A stretch of 28,102 nt of DNA from DATFLS01 sp964413425. GTDB taxonomy: Bacteria; Fidelibacterota; JAANXI01. A model generated the notes under the pieces. The model saw only the letters and a program-made list of their open reading frames with translations. It did not search any database and was not told the DNA's origin. The position numbers were made by a program, and so were the translations under genes. The first letter of the stretch is position 1. Every line of letters begins with the position of its first letter. The stretch covers positions 1 to 28,102 of the forward strand of contig CAYPST010000052.1 of the NCBI GenBank assembly GCA_964413425.1. Reading direction: 5' to 3'. This document shows positions 7,185-15,873 of the stretch, in pieces.

Positions 7185-7799
7185 ATGAAAGTTCTCTGGA
7201 CGAAAGTGCGAAACAAGATGCTGGCCGGACTGGTAATCATCGGTCCGCTGGGACTAACTGCGCTGGTACTGCGGTGGATGTTCAACTTCTTCGATAGCTT
7301 TCTGGGGCCATACCTGGAGCAATATGTGGAATGGTATGTTCCGGGCATGGGTATCTTGATGACCATTATTGTGGTCTATATTATCGGAGTATTAACCTCG
7401 AATTTTCTCGGGCGGAAGACTCTCCAGTTGATGGACAAGCTCCTTTTCAGGCTGCCGATTGTGAAGAACGTATATTCAACCGCCAAAGGCATTTTCCAGG
7501 CATTATCCATGCAGGGAAAGAGTAACTTCAAGAAAGTGGTCTTTATTCAATATCCCAGGAAGGGATTGTGGACCCTGGCTTTTGTGACCGGAACAGCGAC
7601 TGGCAGAGATGGGGAAGAATATCATTCCATGTTTGTCCCCTCAACTCCGAATCCGACGACGGGATATGTTATCTTCATCAAAAAGATGGAAGTCATCGAA
7701 ACTCAGTTTTCGGTACAGGAGGGCCTCAAGCTATTGATTTCGGGCGGGATGCTCCTTCCCGAGCACTTATCTCTGGGCTATCTCCCGGAAGAAGAATGA
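7185..7799 (+). CDS. DUF502 family inner-membrane protein
   Basis: A 204-residue protein with two transmembrane helices near the N-terminus (about 13-36 and 55-76, the latter ILMTIIVVYIIGVLTSNFLG), followed by a soluble domain. The blocks LPIVKNVYSTAKGIFQAL, VVFIQYPRKGLWTLAFVTG and MFVPSTPNPTTGYVIFI are the signature of DUF502. Family members are widespread in bacteria and plants without an assigned biochemical role. The length is normal for the family. The Shine-Dalgarno region is only AAAGAAAG, a weak site. The gene stands alone, converging with ogt, so context gives no functional hint. It probably has its own promoter in the long upstream gap. Confidence 0.87.
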   Translation: MKVLWTKVRNKMLAGLVIIGPLGLTALVLRWMFNFFDSFLGPYLEQYVEWYVPGMGILMTIIVVYIIGVLTSNFLGRKTLQLMDKLLFRLPIVKNVYSTAKGIFQALSMQGKSNFKKVVFIQYPRKGLWTLAFVTGTATGRDGEEYHSMFVPSTPNPTTGYVIFIKKMEVIETQFSVQEGLKLLISGGMLLPEHLSLGYLPEEE

Positions 7800-7837
7800 T
7801 ACCGGTGGAGCACAATTGCCGGACCGAAATGGGTTGG

Positions 7838-7856
7838 AATGTGCATTCTGCATATT
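7838..7856. terminator. Weak hairpin between convergent DUF502 and ogt
   Basis: AATGTGCA and TGCATATT form an 8-bp stem (one G-T pair) with a three-base loop, overlapping the last bases of ogt. No U-tract follows on either strand, so a role as a bidirectional terminator is speculative. Confidence 0.2.
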
Positions 7857-8349
7857 AGTGTGGTATCCCCTCCAGACTAAGAAGGAACCGTTTTTTCTCC
7901 AATCCGGACGAATATCCGCCTAATGCGCCATTGGCCCCCAGGACGCGATGACAGGGAACAATAAGGGGCAGTGGATTCCGGCCGCAGGCATTCCCGATCG
8001 CCCGGGACGCATTCGGATGGTGAATATGGTGAGCAATATCCCCGTAAGTGAGTGTCTCACCGTACGGGATGGAAGCAATTGCATCCCAGACCTGCTGTTG
8101 AAACAAGGTGCCGTCGTACCGGAATGGTACGGTAAATTGTTTTCTCTCTCCTGCGAAATATTCCCGGAGCTCCGCTTCCGTCCGGTGTAAGAACGGGGTA
8201 TGCTGGTGATACACTTCATCTTCGGTATCCTCGAGCAGTGAGCGAATAAAATCTCCGGAAGGCTTCAAATTTAGGTACTTCACACGGATGAGCCGTCCAT
8301 CCTCTTCCACCAGCAGGAGTTTTCCAATGGGCAAATGGTTGATTGTCAT
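7855..8349 (-). CDS. ogt: Methylated-DNA-[protein]-cysteine S-methyltransferase (Ogt/Ada-C type)
   Basis: A suicide DNA-repair protein that transfers alkyl groups from O6-alkylguanine (and O4-alkylthymine) to its own cysteine. The canonical GNACGRNPLPLIVPCHRVLG segment holds the acceptor Cys (residue 133 from this start), and GGYSSGLEKKRFLL follows as in the family. FQQQVWDAIASIPYGETLTYGDIA is the helix-turn-helix DNA-binding part. An RNase H-like N-terminal domain precedes it. GTG codons at 8370 and 8361 could extend the protein by up to 7 residues. I prefer the ATG at 8349 because homologues start near MTINHLPIGKL and a TATAAA-like -10 lies around 8379-8384, placing a start of transcription close to 8370. 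Monocistronic, next to but separate from alkA. Confidence 0.9.
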   Translation of the reverse strand: MTINHLPIGKLLLVEEDGRLIRVKYLNLKPSGDFIRSLLEDTEDEVYHQHTPFLHRTEAELREYFAGERKQFTVPFRYDGTLFQQQVWDAIASIPYGETLTYGDIAHHIHHPNASRAIGNACGRNPLPLIVPCHRVLGANGALGGYSSGLEKKRFLLSLEGIPH

Positions 8350-8522
8350 CCAGAATATCACGGTACACACCTGTATCTTTTATAATGCTCGATAGAAGAC
8401 GCCTTAAAGCGATCCCCAGGAGAAGTCCTTCGATACCAACACCACTCCGGAGAAGAACTCTAAATCAACGACCGCTTCGACAGGATCCTGGTATTTAATT
8501 ATGTTCAATTATATGATAAAAT

Positions 8523-9434
8523 TCAGATCAATCCAACTGCAAATGCATGCCAGATGTAATAGGTTGCCAGTCCCCGATAGTCCACCCATTGGTCCATGTA
8601 GGCTCTGGTGGCTTTCTCGGAGAGCTGCTTTTCGCTGCCAGTGAGGGCGGTTACCGCATTACGCAGGCCGATATCCGCCGCCGGCGCATGATTATAGCGT
8701 CGATATCCGAACATGGCCACATATTCCGCCGTCCACCTGCCAACTCCCCGCAGGGAGAGCAGATTTCGCATCAATTCATCATCCGGCAGTTCATGCCAGG
8801 ATTCCAGGTCCAGGGAGCCTTCAGCGATTCGGGCAGCGATATCGATGATATATCGCGATTTGGATGAACTTATCTGGAGCGGTTTGAGTTCCTCGCAGGC
8901 CAGTGAAGCCAAAGCTTTGGGAGTCGGGAATAGCCAGAGGCTTCCGGGAGCTGCTTCCAGGAGCGTACCATACTTACGGATTAATCGGGATTCCAGGGTG
9001 CAGGCGAATTTGACATTCAGCTGCTGCTCAAGGATGGCACTAACCAGACTCTCAAAAATGGTGGGCTTGGCAATCGGTTTGAAACCATGTAACTGTTCAA
9101 TCAGTTCGTGCATGGGATCTCCGGGCCGGATTTGGTTATACCAGCGGTTTAGTGCCAGGTCCAGATTCAGCGTGCGACGGACAAGACGGGTCACCGCCTG
9201 GGTATCTGCAGATGAAGCAGCGTAGCTATCGACTTGCAGGCCGGAATTGCCCGCATCTCTGGTGACAGTCAGTACAGGGTGATTCCCGGGGAGCCTGAAT
9301 CCTCGTAACAGCTGGTTGCCTGTTACACGCTCGGTGACATCCAGGGGATACCACTGCACCTCTCTGAGGGTCAATTCGAATGAGTAGGGTAAAACAGAAG
9401 CGATGTGAAGGGTTGCCTGATGAGTCAGATTCAT
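8523..9434 (-). CDS. alkA: DNA-3-methyladenine glycosylase II (AlkA-type, HhH-GPD)
   Basis: Base-excision enzyme for alkylated purines. The 303-residue protein has an N-terminal beta-rich AlkA_N-like domain (1-100). The glycosylase domain follows: FESLVSAILEQQLNVKFA (128-145), the helix-hairpin-helix LLSLRGVGRWTAEYVAMFGY (225-244) and catalytic Asp254 in PAADIGLRNAV. There are no Fe-S cysteines at the C-terminus, as expected for AlkA as opposed to MutY/Nth. Its ATG overlaps the purA stop by four bases (ATGA), so it is translated with purA and ends the run hydroxyacid dehydrogenase-secD-secF-purA-alkA. It is not fused to an Ada domain, and ogt is the nearest other alkylation gene. Confidence 0.88.
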   Translation of the reverse strand: MNLTHQATLHIASVLPYSFELTLREVQWYPLDVTERVTGNQLLRGFRLPGNHPVLTVTRDAGNSGLQVDSYAASSADTQAVTRLVRRTLNLDLALNRWYNQIRPGDPMHELIEQLHGFKPIAKPTIFESLVSAILEQQLNVKFACTLESRLIRKYGTLLEAAPGSLWLFPTPKALASLACEELKPLQISSSKSRYIIDIAARIAEGSLDLESWHELPDDELMRNLLSLRGVGRWTAEYVAMFGYRRYNHAPAADIGLRNAVTALTGSEKQLSEKATRAYMDQWVDYRGLATYYIWHAFAVGLI

Positions 9435-10696
9435 CGCGCAATTATTTGTGAACGCTCCGGACCGGTGGAAATCATCTGGATAGGAGCCTGCAGGTGAGAC
9501 TGCAACACATCGAGATAGGCCTGCAATGTGTCCGGAAGATCCGAAAAGGAGTCGTACACGGAGATATCGTCTGTCCAGCCGGGGAAGGACTCGTAAATGG
9601 GTTGAGCAGATTTTAGTGTATGGAGGTTCAAAAAGGATGCTTGCTGGTTCTGGTAACCGGTGCAGAGTTTGATGTTCTCGAATTCGCTGAGGACATCCGC
9701 CTTGGTGATGCAGATTTCCGTAAATCCGTTCACCCGGGTGGCAAAGCGCCCCAGGATGGCATCAAACCAGCCGCATCGCCGGGGTCGACCGGTAGTGGCA
9801 CCATACTCGTCCCCTGCTTCCCGCAGACGCTCCTTTCGTTCTGGTTCCCGGATTTCGGTCGGGAACGGGCCTTCACCTACCCGGGTACAGTAGGCTTTGA
9901 ATATGCCGGTGCGGCGCGTGACGGCCTGGGACGGAATTCCGAGACCGGCAGTCACTCCCAGCGATCCGGGATGAGAGGAAGTCACATACGGATAGGTGCC
10001 GAAGTCGATATCCAGCAGTACCCCCTGAGCCCCTTCGGCAATAATGGATTTGTTCTGGTCCAGGGCATCGATTAATTCAGTGGCGACATCGGTGATCATC
10101 GGCACAACCACCTCTCTCGCAGCGGCTAATGTATCCCAGAAATCCTCGAACCGGACGGCAGGCTGGTCATAAATGTTGGTGATGATTTTATTAGCATACT
10201 TTAAATGGGATTCGACGGCATGACGAAAAGCAGACGCATCCAGGAGCGCCGAGACCGGGAGTCCTCTCCGGGCATATCGATCCGCATAACTCGGTCCGAT
10301 GCCGCGCCGAGTGGTGCCGATGGTTTTCTCCTGCCCCGACTCTTCAGAGATACCATCCAGTATTTTATGCACCGGAAGGACCAGGTGGGCGTTATAAGCC
10401 ACTCCAATCTGGGTATTGCACTCTATGCCCTGATCTTGGAGTGAAGATATTTCTTGAGCGAGGGCAACCGGATCCACAACCATTCCCGCGCCCAGAAGAC
10501 ATCGGGTACCGGGCCGCAGAATTCCGCTGGGAATCTGGTGGAGAATAAATTGCCGGTCATCAATATAAACAGTATGCCCGGCATTGGCCCCCCCCTGGTA
10601 TCGGGCGACTATATCAGCCGTTCCGCTGAAATGATCGACGATTTTGCCTTTCCCTTCATCACCCCATTGACCGCCTGCTATGACATGAACTCCCAT
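9431..10696 (-). CDS. purA: Adenylosuccinate synthetase
   Basis: Converts IMP, aspartate and GTP into adenylosuccinate, the first committed step of AMP synthesis. Diagnostic motifs are all present: QWGDEGKGKIVD (P-loop region with the catalytic Asp), ARYQGGANAGHTV, IGTTRRGIGPSYADRYAR, AEGAQGVLLDIDFGTYPYVTSSH, TRVGEGPFPTE and the C-terminal STGPERSQ. The length of about 421 residues is normal. Two ATGs are possible. GGAGG directly abuts the first (10702) but lies 6 bases before the second (10696), so I place the start at 10696. It lies 90 bp downstream of secF and overlaps alkA by four bases. Confidence 0.97.
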   Translation of the reverse strand: MGVHVIAGGQWGDEGKGKIVDHFSGTADIVARYQGGANAGHTVYIDDRQFILHQIPSGILRPGTRCLLGAGMVVDPVALAQEISSLQDQGIECNTQIGVAYNAHLVLPVHKILDGISEESGQEKTIGTTRRGIGPSYADRYARRGLPVSALLDASAFRHAVESHLKYANKIITNIYDQPAVRFEDFWDTLAAAREVVVPMITDVATELIDALDQNKSIIAEGAQGVLLDIDFGTYPYVTSSHPGSLGVTAGLGIPSQAVTRRTGIFKAYCTRVGEGPFPTEIREPERKERLREAGDEYGATTGRPRRCGWFDAILGRFATRVNGFTEICITKADVLSEFENIKLCTGYQNQQASFLNLHTLKSAQPIYESFPGWTDDISVYDSFSDLPDTLQAYLDVLQSHLQAPIQMISTGPERSQIIAR

Positions 10697-10792
10697 GGGC
10701 ATCCTCCGTTCTGATCTGCGCTGGTGAAACCAGCATTCCCCGGCTACTGAACTGATGGATCCATCTTAATAAAGACTTGCCTGGTGTACTCT

Positions 10793-11710
10793 CTAACGCT
10801 TTTTCTGCAGTCGTCCGGAGGACTTAGCTCTGGCATCCCATTCGACGACAACCGGACTGGCGATATAGATGGTGGAATAGGTGCCTGTCACGACACCGAT
10901 TACCAGAGCAAAAGCGAAGTTCCGGATCACTTCCCCGCCCCACATCCATAAGATGAAGACCACCAGAAAAGTCGTCACCGAGGTGACCACCGTTCTGCTC
11001 AAGGTTTGGTTAATACTCAGATTAATGAGTGTATTGTAGGCTTCCCTGCGCAGTGATTTGAGGTTTTCCCTGACCCGGTCAAAAATGACGATGGTGTCAT
11101 TCAATGAGTAGCCCACGATGGTCAGGAAGGCTGCGATAATGGGCAGGTTGATTTCCAGGTTCAAAACCGAGAAAACACCCAGCGTGATCAGCACATCATG
11201 GGCGATGGCGATGATGGCAGCGACGGCGAACTTCAGTTCAAAGCGCAGAGTGATGTAGATCACCATGCCGAGCATGGCTGAAAGGATTGCCAGCACCGCC
11301 TTTCCCCGCAGTTCACTCCCAATCTGCGGGCCCACTTCTTCTGTCCGGCGGACCTGAAACGGATTATCCGGTAAGGCATTGGTTAAGGCCGCCTGAATTC
11401 GGTCGGAGGTCTCATCTCCTCCGCCCGAGGTCTGCTGTACCCGGATAATTACTTCCTCTTCAGCTCCGAATCGCTGAATCTCAGCATTGGCGAATCCTTC
11501 GGATTCCATGGCAGATCTGATTTCTCTGATTTCTACCGGGTTGTCGAACTGGAGCTGCAACAGGGTGCCTCCCTGAAAGTCAATTCCCAGGCGCAATCCG
11601 TGATGAAAGATGATGGAAAAAAGCCCGATTAGAATAAGAATAACCGAGAGAATCGCGGCAAATTTTCGCTTTCCGAGGAAGTCAAAATTAGCATTTGCAA
11701 ATAAATCCAT
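10793..11710 (-). CDS. secF: Protein translocase subunit SecF
   Basis: With SecD it forms an RND-type, proton-driven complex that helps SecYEG pull preproteins across the inner membrane. The 305-residue protein has a first TM (about 16-36), the periplasmic entry LGIDFQGGTLLQLQF, a short periplasmic domain, then five clustered TMs. The conserved TM4 segment is FLTIVGYSLNDTIVIFDRVREN, containing the functional Asp, and TM6 includes the FALVIGVVTGTYSTIYIASP signature. The length is normal. It lies 19 bp downstream of secD. Separate D and F genes are common in Gram-negative lineages. Confidence 0.96.
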   Translation of the reverse strand: MDLFANANFDFLGKRKFAAILSVILILIGLFSIIFHHGLRLGIDFQGGTLLQLQFDNPVEIREIRSAMESEGFANAEIQRFGAEEEVIIRVQQTSGGGDETSDRIQAALTNALPDNPFQVRRTEEVGPQIGSELRGKAVLAILSAMLGMVIYITLRFELKFAVAAIIAIAHDVLITLGVFSVLNLEINLPIIAAFLTIVGYSLNDTIVIFDRVRENLKSLRREAYNTLINLSINQTLSRTVVTSVTTFLVVFILWMWGGEVIRNFAFALVIGVVTGTYSTIYIASPVVVEWDARAKSSGRLQKKR

Positions 11711-11729
11711 AGATGATCCTACCTGTACG

Positions 11730-13661
11730 TTAAATACTTAGTTTCTGCAGGGTTGCCCGTTCAGTAAAAATCATAAACACCGTTCTGGTGACGAAGATGG
11801 CCGTAAACATACTGGAGATAATACCCCAGAACAGCACCACGGCAAATCCTCTGATGGGTCCCGTTCCGAACTGCATGAGCACCAGGGCGGCCAGCACGGT
11901 GGTGACATTGGCATCGATAATGGCGCTCAGGGCGTTGCCGTAGCCGCTGTCTATGGCAGCCCGCACTGTCTTGCCTTTCCGGAGTTCTTCCTTGGTTCTG
12001 TCGAATATGAGGACGTTGGCATCCACAGACATTCCGACGGTCAGAATCAATCCGGCGATTCCGGGGAGCGTGAGTGTGGCATGCAGTGCTGCCAGGATAG
12101 CCAATACAAAGACCAGATTGAGCAGCAGTGCGAGATCAGCGACCAGTCCGGAAAGTCTGTAATAGAAAACCATAAAGAATATGACCAGAACCAACCCGAT
12201 GAGAGTGGCACGGGTTCCTTTTCGGATGGAGTCCTCTCCCAGCGATGGCCCGACGGTGCGTTCTTCAATGATATCGACCGGCGCAGGCAATGCGCCCGCT
12301 CGCAGGACAATCGCGATGTCTTTGGCTTCTTCCATGTTGGCCATTCCCTCAATTTGCGTGCGGCCACCGGGGATTTTGTTCCGGATAACCGGCGCCATGT
12401 GAATGCGGTCATCCAGGACGATTGCCACGCGTCGGCCGACATTGGCCCCTGTGAGCCGGGACCAGGTGCGGGCACCGGCGCTGTTCATTTCCAGGTTGAC
12501 TATCGGCTGGCCGGCAGCCTGAGATCCGGTGCTGCCAAGTGTTGCCCGGGCGTCGGTGATCACTCCCCCCTGCAATCCGGCTTCTTCGTTGATCAGATAC
12601 AACAGATAATATTCGTTGGGCTGCCCGGTTCGTGAGGGCAAAATTTCGGTACCGGCACTCCAGAGAAATTCGGCATCCGGGGGAATCACATTTTGCACCT
12701 CCGGCATATTCAGGATGCGTTCAACCGCATTCCGATTTCTCACCGGTACCCCGATTTGATTCTGTACATTGCGCAGCAGGGCGGTGAAAGGCTTCTCTTC
12801 GAATACCTGCCGATCTATCATTACACTGTCGTCTGCTCCGGCAGTATCCCCGGTTTCAGGCTCACCGAATAACTCATCAACCGTAACCGCCTCTTCTTCG
12901 GCGACCTGCCCCTCTTCCACCCCGGCGGTGTCTGCCGGTTGAACCTCTTCGGCAGTATCCGCTGCTGCCAGGGTATCGGCGAGATCTCCCTGACGTCGCT
13001 CGAGCACCCGGTCGATTCTGTTGAGGACAGACTGGACGAGTTCCGGCTCTTTCAGCAGTTTAAACTCCAGAAGCGCAGTAGTCTGGATAAGATCCCGGGC
13101 TCGGGCCGGATCCTGGATGCCAGCTAACTCAACAATAATGCGCCGGTTGCCAACTTTCTGTATTGTCGGTTCGCTGACACCGAACTGGTCGACTCGATTC
13201 CGAATTATTTCCAGCGCCCTGCGGATAGCATCGGTCGCTTCTTCCTGCAAGGAACTGATAATCTCCGCATTCTGGATTCCCCGATCCGGAAAATACCGGA
13301 CCAGCCGTAAATTGGCATTATTGGCTTCTTCCAGAAACAGATCCAGAAAGGAGCGTTCGGACGTCTGCAGCCGGGAGAGGGTGCGATCGAACACTTCGTT
13401 AAACAATTGACTCTTGTTGGTGGCAATGTTCTGCACCAATGTCGGAACATCCACTTCCAGAACCAAATGGATGCCACCCTGTAAGTCCAGTCCCCGGCGG
13501 ATGATTTTGGATTCCAGGGTGGCCAGCTCGCCCCGTTCTTCCAGCTGCGCTCTTTCCTGTTCTGATAACGCTTGATACCGGAGCGTCGGATATAATAAGA
13601 TACCGGCAATAGCAATTGCCAGCCCAATGATAATTATTCTCGGTGTTAACCGTCTAAACAT
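11730..13661 (-). CDS. secD: Protein translocase subunit SecD
   Basis: Partner of SecF in Sec-dependent export. The 643-residue protein has an N-terminal TM (8-26), the RRGLDLQGGIHLVLEV segment (55-70), a large periplasmic P1 region, GGRTQIEGM and AGALPAPV blocks, and a C-terminal six-helix RND core with LILTVGMSVDANVLIFDRTKEELRKG, which carries the essential Asp of TM4. An odd feature is a low-complexity acidic segment at about residues 225-290, rich in Ala, Asp, Glu, Thr and Gly, inside the periplasmic domain. GGAGG lies a suitable distance before the ATG. A promoter candidate precedes it at 13718-13746. Confidence 0.96.
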   Translation of the reverse strand: MFRRLTPRIIIIGLAIAIAGILLYPTLRYQALSEQERAQLEERGELATLESKIIRRGLDLQGGIHLVLEVDVPTLVQNIATNKSQLFNEVFDRTLSRLQTSERSFLDLFLEEANNANLRLVRYFPDRGIQNAEIISSLQEEATDAIRRALEIIRNRVDQFGVSEPTIQKVGNRRIIVELAGIQDPARARDLIQTTALLEFKLLKEPELVQSVLNRIDRVLERRQGDLADTLAAADTAEEVQPADTAGVEEGQVAEEEAVTVDELFGEPETGDTAGADDSVMIDRQVFEEKPFTALLRNVQNQIGVPVRNRNAVERILNMPEVQNVIPPDAEFLWSAGTEILPSRTGQPNEYYLLYLINEEAGLQGGVITDARATLGSTGSQAAGQPIVNLEMNSAGARTWSRLTGANVGRRVAIVLDDRIHMAPVIRNKIPGGRTQIEGMANMEEAKDIAIVLRAGALPAPVDIIEERTVGPSLGEDSIRKGTRATLIGLVLVIFFMVFYYRLSGLVADLALLLNLVFVLAILAALHATLTLPGIAGLILTVGMSVDANVLIFDRTKEELRKGKTVRAAIDSGYGNALSAIIDANVTTVLAALVLMQFGTGPIRGFAVVLFWGIISSMFTAIFVTRTVFMIFTERATLQKLSI

Positions 13662-13717
13662 CGAATTTTTCCTCCTGCACGCAGAGTGCGGCGGTTTTCA
13701 TACACAAAAAATCGTGA

Positions 13718-13746
13718 AAGTTAGAGGGATGCCCAGGGAATGTCAA
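13718..13746 (-). promoter_or_regulatory. Sigma70-like promoter candidate for secD-secF-purA-alkA
   Basis: On the minus strand a perfect TTGACA (13746-13741) is followed after 17 bases by TAACTT (13723-13718), a three-of-six -10. It lies in the 116-bp gap after the hydroxyacid dehydrogenase, about 60 bp before the secD start. This would let the sec genes be expressed independently of the upstream gene. Confidence 0.4.
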
Positions 13747-13777
13747 ACCATTATCCGGATTTGTGTGCATAATGAAA

Positions 13778-14764
13778 TTAATAACCTCGCTCCTTATTGA
13801 CAATATTGTGTAGCCGATTTCCGTTCAGATATCGATTCAGGTTTTTTCCGAAATCCCGGGAGGCCCATTCCACATATTCCGGAAAATTTCCGGAGATATG
13901 AGGGCTCAGCAATACGTTGTCAAGATCAAAGAGCGGGGAATTGGCTGGCAGCGGTTCCTGTTCGAAGACGTCGAGGGCGGCTCCGGCGATCTCCTGTTTT
14001 CGGAGCGCCCGAGACAGTGCCTGTTCATCAACGACTTTTCCACGGGCGATATTAATCAGATATGCGGTACTCTTCATTTCCTGTAATCGGCGGGCATTCA
14101 TAAGATGGTAGGTTTCCTTGGTCAGCGGTACGGTGAGGACAACATAATCGGTCTGGTTCAGCAGGGAGGAGAGTCTGTTCCGCGAGAGCAGCACATCAAC
14201 CTCAGCATACTGGTCATCCGGCTTTACCGAGTACTTGGTCGCGATAACTCTCATATTAAAAGCTTTGGCTTTCCTGGCTACGTGCTGTCCAATGGCGCCG
14301 AATCCGATAATGCCGATTGTTTTGTTACTCAGCACGGAGATTCTGGCGGCTAATTCCCACTGCGCCCACTGCCTGTTTTCTTTAAACGCCTGAAATTCAT
14401 TGACATTCTTGGCAAAATGAAGGATCTGGGCCATCACAAATTCGCTGGCCGGCCCGGCATGAATACCTCTGGCATTGGTGACAATCACATCACTGACCAC
14501 CAATTCCGGAAAAATGGTATGTTCAATTCCGGCCGTACCGATGTGTATCCAGCTGAGCCGGTCTGCTTTCCGAAAGGCTTCCCTGGGAATGGTGTAGCAC
14601 GCAAGGATATCAATGTCATCTGCAACTTCCAGCACATCTTTCGGATAGGGAGTGTGAAGAAATTCCACGTCTTCCGGCCGTGCTAATTCCTCTTTGACAA
14701 TGTTGACGATGTGTTTGAATTTATTCGGCCGGCGTGTAGTGTGAATCGCAATTTTCACACTCAT
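13778..14764 (-). CDS. D-isomer specific 2-hydroxyacid dehydrogenase family protein
   Basis: An NAD(P)-dependent oxidoreductase of the D-lactate/glyoxylate/phosphoglycerate dehydrogenase fold, 328 residues. It has the Rossmann motif GFGAIG (154-159) and the catalytic triad Arg241 (NIARGKVVDEQAL), Glu270 (DVFEQEPLP) and His289 (SPHISG). The N-terminal catalytic-domain lobe contains HIGTAGIEHTIFPEL, close to the hydroxypyruvate/glyoxylate reductase subgroup, and there is no ACT domain, so it is unlikely to be SerA itself. Which 2-keto acid it uses cannot be told. The ATG has GAGGAT a suitable distance before it. It is divergent from parA and upstream of secD with a 116-bp gap, so may or may not share its transcript. 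Confidence 0.9.
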   Translation of the reverse strand: MSVKIAIHTTRRPNKFKHIVNIVKEELARPEDVEFLHTPYPKDVLEVADDIDILACYTIPREAFRKADRLSWIHIGTAGIEHTIFPELVVSDVIVTNARGIHAGPASEFVMAQILHFAKNVNEFQAFKENRQWAQWELAARISVLSNKTIGIIGFGAIGQHVARKAKAFNMRVIATKYSVKPDDQYAEVDVLLSRNRLSSLLNQTDYVVLTVPLTKETYHLMNARRLQEMKSTAYLINIARGKVVDEQALSRALRKQEIAGAALDVFEQEPLPANSPLFDLDNVLLSPHISGNFPEYVEWASRDFGKNLNRYLNGNRLHNIVNKERGY

Positions 14765-15108
14765 AGAACCATCCTCATCTCTTCGCGGTATAACGTCTTA
14801 GAGTTTCTCCACTCTCCCTGATCTCCACTCTGCTTTGAACTTCATAAGATAATAAGAGATATTTGCAGTTTGCAATTTAAAACCACAACTCTTTCCCCGG
14901 GTCGCCCGAGGTCTCACAGAAGTAACAATGAACGGTCGGTTATTCCGGGACCGGATCACCATTGCGCTGCTGGGCTTTTCGCTTGCAATTACAGGAGAGC
15001 CAAACTATATTCCCCTCAGGTTTTTAATACAGCTGAAATACAACTATGTGGCTGTAAATATTGAACTTAAAATAATCCAAAATAATGGCGAAAACCTGGC
15101 GGAGTATT
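14765..15108. other. Divergent intergenic region between hydroxyacid dehydrogenase and parA
   Basis: About 344 bp with no gene. The AT-rich part at 14835-14890 could hold a minus-strand promoter (TATTAT-type -10) and a second plus-strand one (TTGAAC, 17 bases, GATATT). The best plus-strand promoter is at 14983-15011. Positions 14901-14926 resemble 3295-3322. A short frame at 14928-15197 overlaps parA and is not credible. No parS-like palindrome (TGTTTCACGTGAAACA-type) was seen here. Confidence 0.5.
14983..15011 (+). promoter_or_regulatory. Promoter candidate for the parAB-M23-bactofilin-atp operon
   Basis: TTGCAA (4 of 6), a 17-base spacer and TATATT (5 of 6) lie about 95 bp before the parA start, giving a leader of about 90 bases. 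It is the best promoter-like sequence ahead of a block of 14 genes with gaps no larger than about 67 bp. No internal promoter is obvious, though I did not examine coding sequence exhaustively for one. Confidence 0.42.
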
Positions 15109-15873
15109 ATGGGAAAAGTCATTGCCATTGCGAATCAAAAGGGAGGTGTCGGGAAGACAACGACTGCGATAAACGTGGCAGCCGGGATGGGGGTTAGCGA
15201 GCTTAACACACTTCTTATCGATATCGATCCCCAGGCGAATGCCTCTTCCGGGATCGGATTTGATGTGGCACATGCGAAGAAGTCGATTTACGAGGTGCTC
15301 ATCGAAGAAGAAGCCATTGAGCTGGTTGCGGTGGACACGGAGGTGCCGTATCTGGAGCTGGTTCCGTCGAATCCGCGGCTGGTAGGTGCCGAGGTGGAGT
15401 TGGTTGGTATGATGAACCGGGAAAGGATTTTGCAGAAGGCACTGGAGGGAGTTCGGAGCGAGTATGATTACATTCTTATTGACTGTCCGCCATCCCTGGG
15501 ATTATTAACGATTAATAGTTTAACCGCTGCAGATAGCGTCTTAATTCCTATTCAGTGTGAATACTATGCACTGGAGGGTTTGAGCCAGCTGCTGAATACG
15601 GTGCGATTAGTCCAAAAAAATCTAAATAAGCAGTTGACCATCGAAGGGGTTGTTATTACAATGTTCGACAGTCGCCTGAATTTATCCAAGCAGGTGGCTG
15701 AGGAAGTACGGAGTTATTTTAAAGATAAGGTGTACAACACCGTTATCAGCCGGAATGTACGCCTGGGAGAAGCGCCTTCATTCGGGAAGCCCATTATCTT
15801 GTACGACGCTGCCTCCACGGGTGCGACGAATTATATGAAATTAACCGAAGAGATATTAAACCATGCCGACTAA
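15109..15873 (+). CDS. parA: Chromosome partitioning ATPase ParA/Soj
   Basis: Walker-type ATPase that binds DNA non-specifically and is stimulated by ParB to segregate replication origins. From this start the deviant Walker A KGGVGKTT occupies residues 11-18. LLIDIDPQANASSG (Walker A') and LIDCPPSLGLLTINSL (Walker B) follow. At about 254 residues with no N-terminal helix-turn-helix it is the short chromosomal (Soj) form rather than plasmid type Ia. An upstream ATG at 15085 adds eight residues but has no ribosome site; GGCGGAG lies just before 15109, which also matches where homologues begin. It overlaps parB by 11 bp. Confidence 0.95.
   Translation: MGKVIAIANQKGGVGKTTTAINVAAGMGVSELNTLLIDIDPQANASSGIGFDVAHAKKSIYEVLIEEEAIELVAVDTEVPYLELVPSNPRLVGAEVELVGMMNRERILQKALEGVRSEYDYILIDCPPSLGLLTINSLTAADSVLIPIQCEYYALEGLSQLLNTVRLVQKNLNKQLTIEGVVITMFDSRLNLSKQVAEEVRSYFKDKVYNTVISRNVRLGEAPSFGKPIILYDAASTGATNYMKLTEEILNHAD

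Noticed and set aside
6893..7297. Plus-strand 134-codon frame before DUF502
   Set aside because: It overlaps the DUF502 start in another frame, has no ribosome site and crosses the promoter-like and inverted-repeat sequences.
15085..15108. ATG at 15085 as the parA start
   Set aside because: No ribosome site precedes it and ParA homologues start near the Walker A motif; the ATG at 15109 has GGCGGAG immediately upstream.
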